Assembly: GCF_958295425.1 (NCBI RefSeq)
Contig: NC_081135.1
Coordinates: 24,801,613 to 24,865,612 of the forward strand
Source of the DNA: Solea solea
Taxonomy: Eukaryota; Chordata; Actinopteri; Pleuronectiformes; Soleidae
Length of the DNA: 64,000 bases
Direction: 5' to 3'
A model generated the notes under the pieces. The model was not told the DNA's origin, made no database searches, and worked only from the letters and a program-made list of their open reading frames with translations. The position numbers and the translations under genes are program-made. Shown here in pieces: positions 62,767-64,000 of this stretch (its first letter is position 1; each line of letters opens with the position of its first letter).

Positions 62767-63280
62767 AACCCTGTACAGCTTCACATTTTTCATTAAGGCC
62801 AGCTTCTTCGTCTCGTTTTTTCATGCATTAACATTCCCCATCATCCACGATGGAATTGGCAGCTTGTATATCCACCGTGAGCTGCGCCGGCATGCACTAT
62901 TGTCCGTAGTTGAAACAGCTGATCCCTTGTATACACAAGGTTCTCACTGCTTTCTTACTGGTTCTCACTCCGGCTTTCAGAAACCAATGCGTATGTAGAT
63001 AAGAGTAAAAAAAAGAAAGTCAGAGAAAGTCCGAGGAAAAAAAGAACAAAAAGGCAAAAGCCGCCAGAGCTACTGGAAGAGGCTGCCACTCGCGTTGGCG
63101 CCTGCGTACTGTGCATCAGGATTAAAAAGAAAACCTCAAATTGGATTTTAAATGATCAATGGCAAGACACCTTGTAGTGGGAAATGTAAGACCTAATGTG
63201 GGTTGAGAGACTATTCCACAGCTGAGGGGCAGCAACAGAAAGAAGGCCTGTAACACATGTTTATCTGTGGGAGCTTAGTA

Positions 63281-63600
63281 TTAAAGGAATACTTCACCGA
63301 TTTGCATTTAGCTTTGTATTACTACAATAGGGGTAGTTTTTTGTTTTTTTTTAAAGTGTGCTTCCTAACCTCAGTTTCCCCTGAGTTGAAAAATATAATA
63401 TTAGAGTAACTGTTAGCAAAGATGGCCACTGTTTACATTCTGGGAATGAGGTCCGAATGAGGGCAGAATTAGCGTTGCAGTTCCAAGCCTCGGACCAAGT
63501 GTCACTGGTGGACATTTTTCAAACTGAGGGAAACTGAGGTTGGGAAGCACACTTTTTCAAAAATACTACCTAAATGCAAATTGGTGAAGTATTCCTTTAA
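63281..63600. mobile_element. Compact foldback element, relative of 35459-36980
   Basis: The left end TTAAAGGAATACTTCACCGA plus TTTGCATTTAG is matched at the right end by CTAAATGCAAATTGGTGAAG plus TATTCCTTTAA, an inverted repeat of about 31 bases with few mismatches. Arms continue inward: AGTGTGCTTCCTAACCTCAG on the left pairs with CTGAGGTTGGGAAGCACACT on the right. The core (GCAAAGATGGC, TGTTTACATTCTGG, AAGCCTCGGACCAAG, GTCACTGGTGG) is shared with 36735-36865. TTAA at both ends could be a target duplication or part of the inverted repeat. Confidence 0.8.
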
Positions 63601-63931
63601 GCAATTAGAGAGGTTAAATGTATTTTAAATGTATTTTCTTAACCATATAGGTTTGAACTTGTCCATAAGACAAATAGAAATTGCATTATAAACATCATGG
63701 ATATTCATTAAGGGGCTTGAAAATGCACTCACCTCGGACGTCATCCAGAAATCTGCCTGTAGAGGGGAGAGATGAGGGGGAGCTGTGTGCCAGCTCCTGC
63801 CTGCTGTCCTCTCTGTTTCTCATTTTGCTTTTAAAGAAGACCGTTCCAAGCCCATGTAAGCCAGGTCTTCACTGCCATTGTTTTTACTGCAATGGAACTG
63901 GGTCACCCCTGAAGCACTGTCACACACTTCT

Positions 63932-63954
63932 ACAGACAGACAGACAGACAGACA
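63932..63954. repeat. (ACAG)n microsatellite
   Basis: About five consecutive ACAG units. Confidence 0.85.
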
Positions 63955-64000
63955 TACTACCTTTGGGGAAGGACCTAACCTTGCTGAGAAGTTACAGCTT

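Larger units (their letters stand above)
62234..64000 (+). other. Start of the intron after D6
   Basis: The D7 exon is not reached. The stretch holds the start of a hAT-like end (TAGGGATGTCCCGATACCGA near 62336, no partner end found), a (GATA)n run, a purine-rich segment near 63000-63060, a compact foldback element (63281-63600) and a short (ACAG)n run near 63932. Confidence 0.8.

Overview
This window is eukaryotic, almost certainly from a ray-finned (teleost) fish. Coding blocks are short, GC-rich and bounded by GT/AG splice sites. They lie in long AT-richer introns full of (CA)n, (GA)n and (GATA)n microsatellites and teleost-type hAT, Tc1 and foldback DNA-transposon remnants. There are no bacterial operons, ribosome binding sites or CRISPR arrays.

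I see one gene, running left to right and extending past both ends: a fish orthologue of IGSF3 (immunoglobulin superfamily member 3, an EWI-motif cell-surface protein). Six exons are visible, at 13664-14044, 38051-38470, 41293-41679, 45041-45448, 47941-48366 and 61823-62233. Each encodes one complete V-type Ig domain, and every visible boundary is phase 1. By alignment from memory with mammalian IGSF3 they are domains D1 to D6 of eight. The initiator methionine and most of the signal peptide should lie upstream; D7, D8, the transmembrane segment and cytoplasmic tail should lie downstream. The exons together encode 811 residues.

Layout: 1-13663 is the intron before D1. 14045-38050 is a 24-kb intron between D1 and D2. 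38471-47940 holds D2 to D5 separated by compact 2.5-3.4 kb introns. 48367-61822 is a 13.5-kb intron. D6 follows, then 1.8 kb of the next intron.

The non-coding part is mostly transposon-derived. The best supported pieces are three hAT-type insertions with 8-bp target duplications (16624-17111, 29137-29428, and 52836-53790, the last with a decayed BED-finger reading frame) and a fourth at 11414-11744. There are also a Tc1/mariner transposase remnant (57738-58113) and a foldback element family with copies at 35459-36980 and 63281-63600; the first copy has been inflated by an 18-copy, 41-bp minisatellite. I found no second protein-coding gene, tRNA or rRNA. I did not identify a previously undescribed gene system; the minisatellite-bearing foldback element is the most unusual structure.
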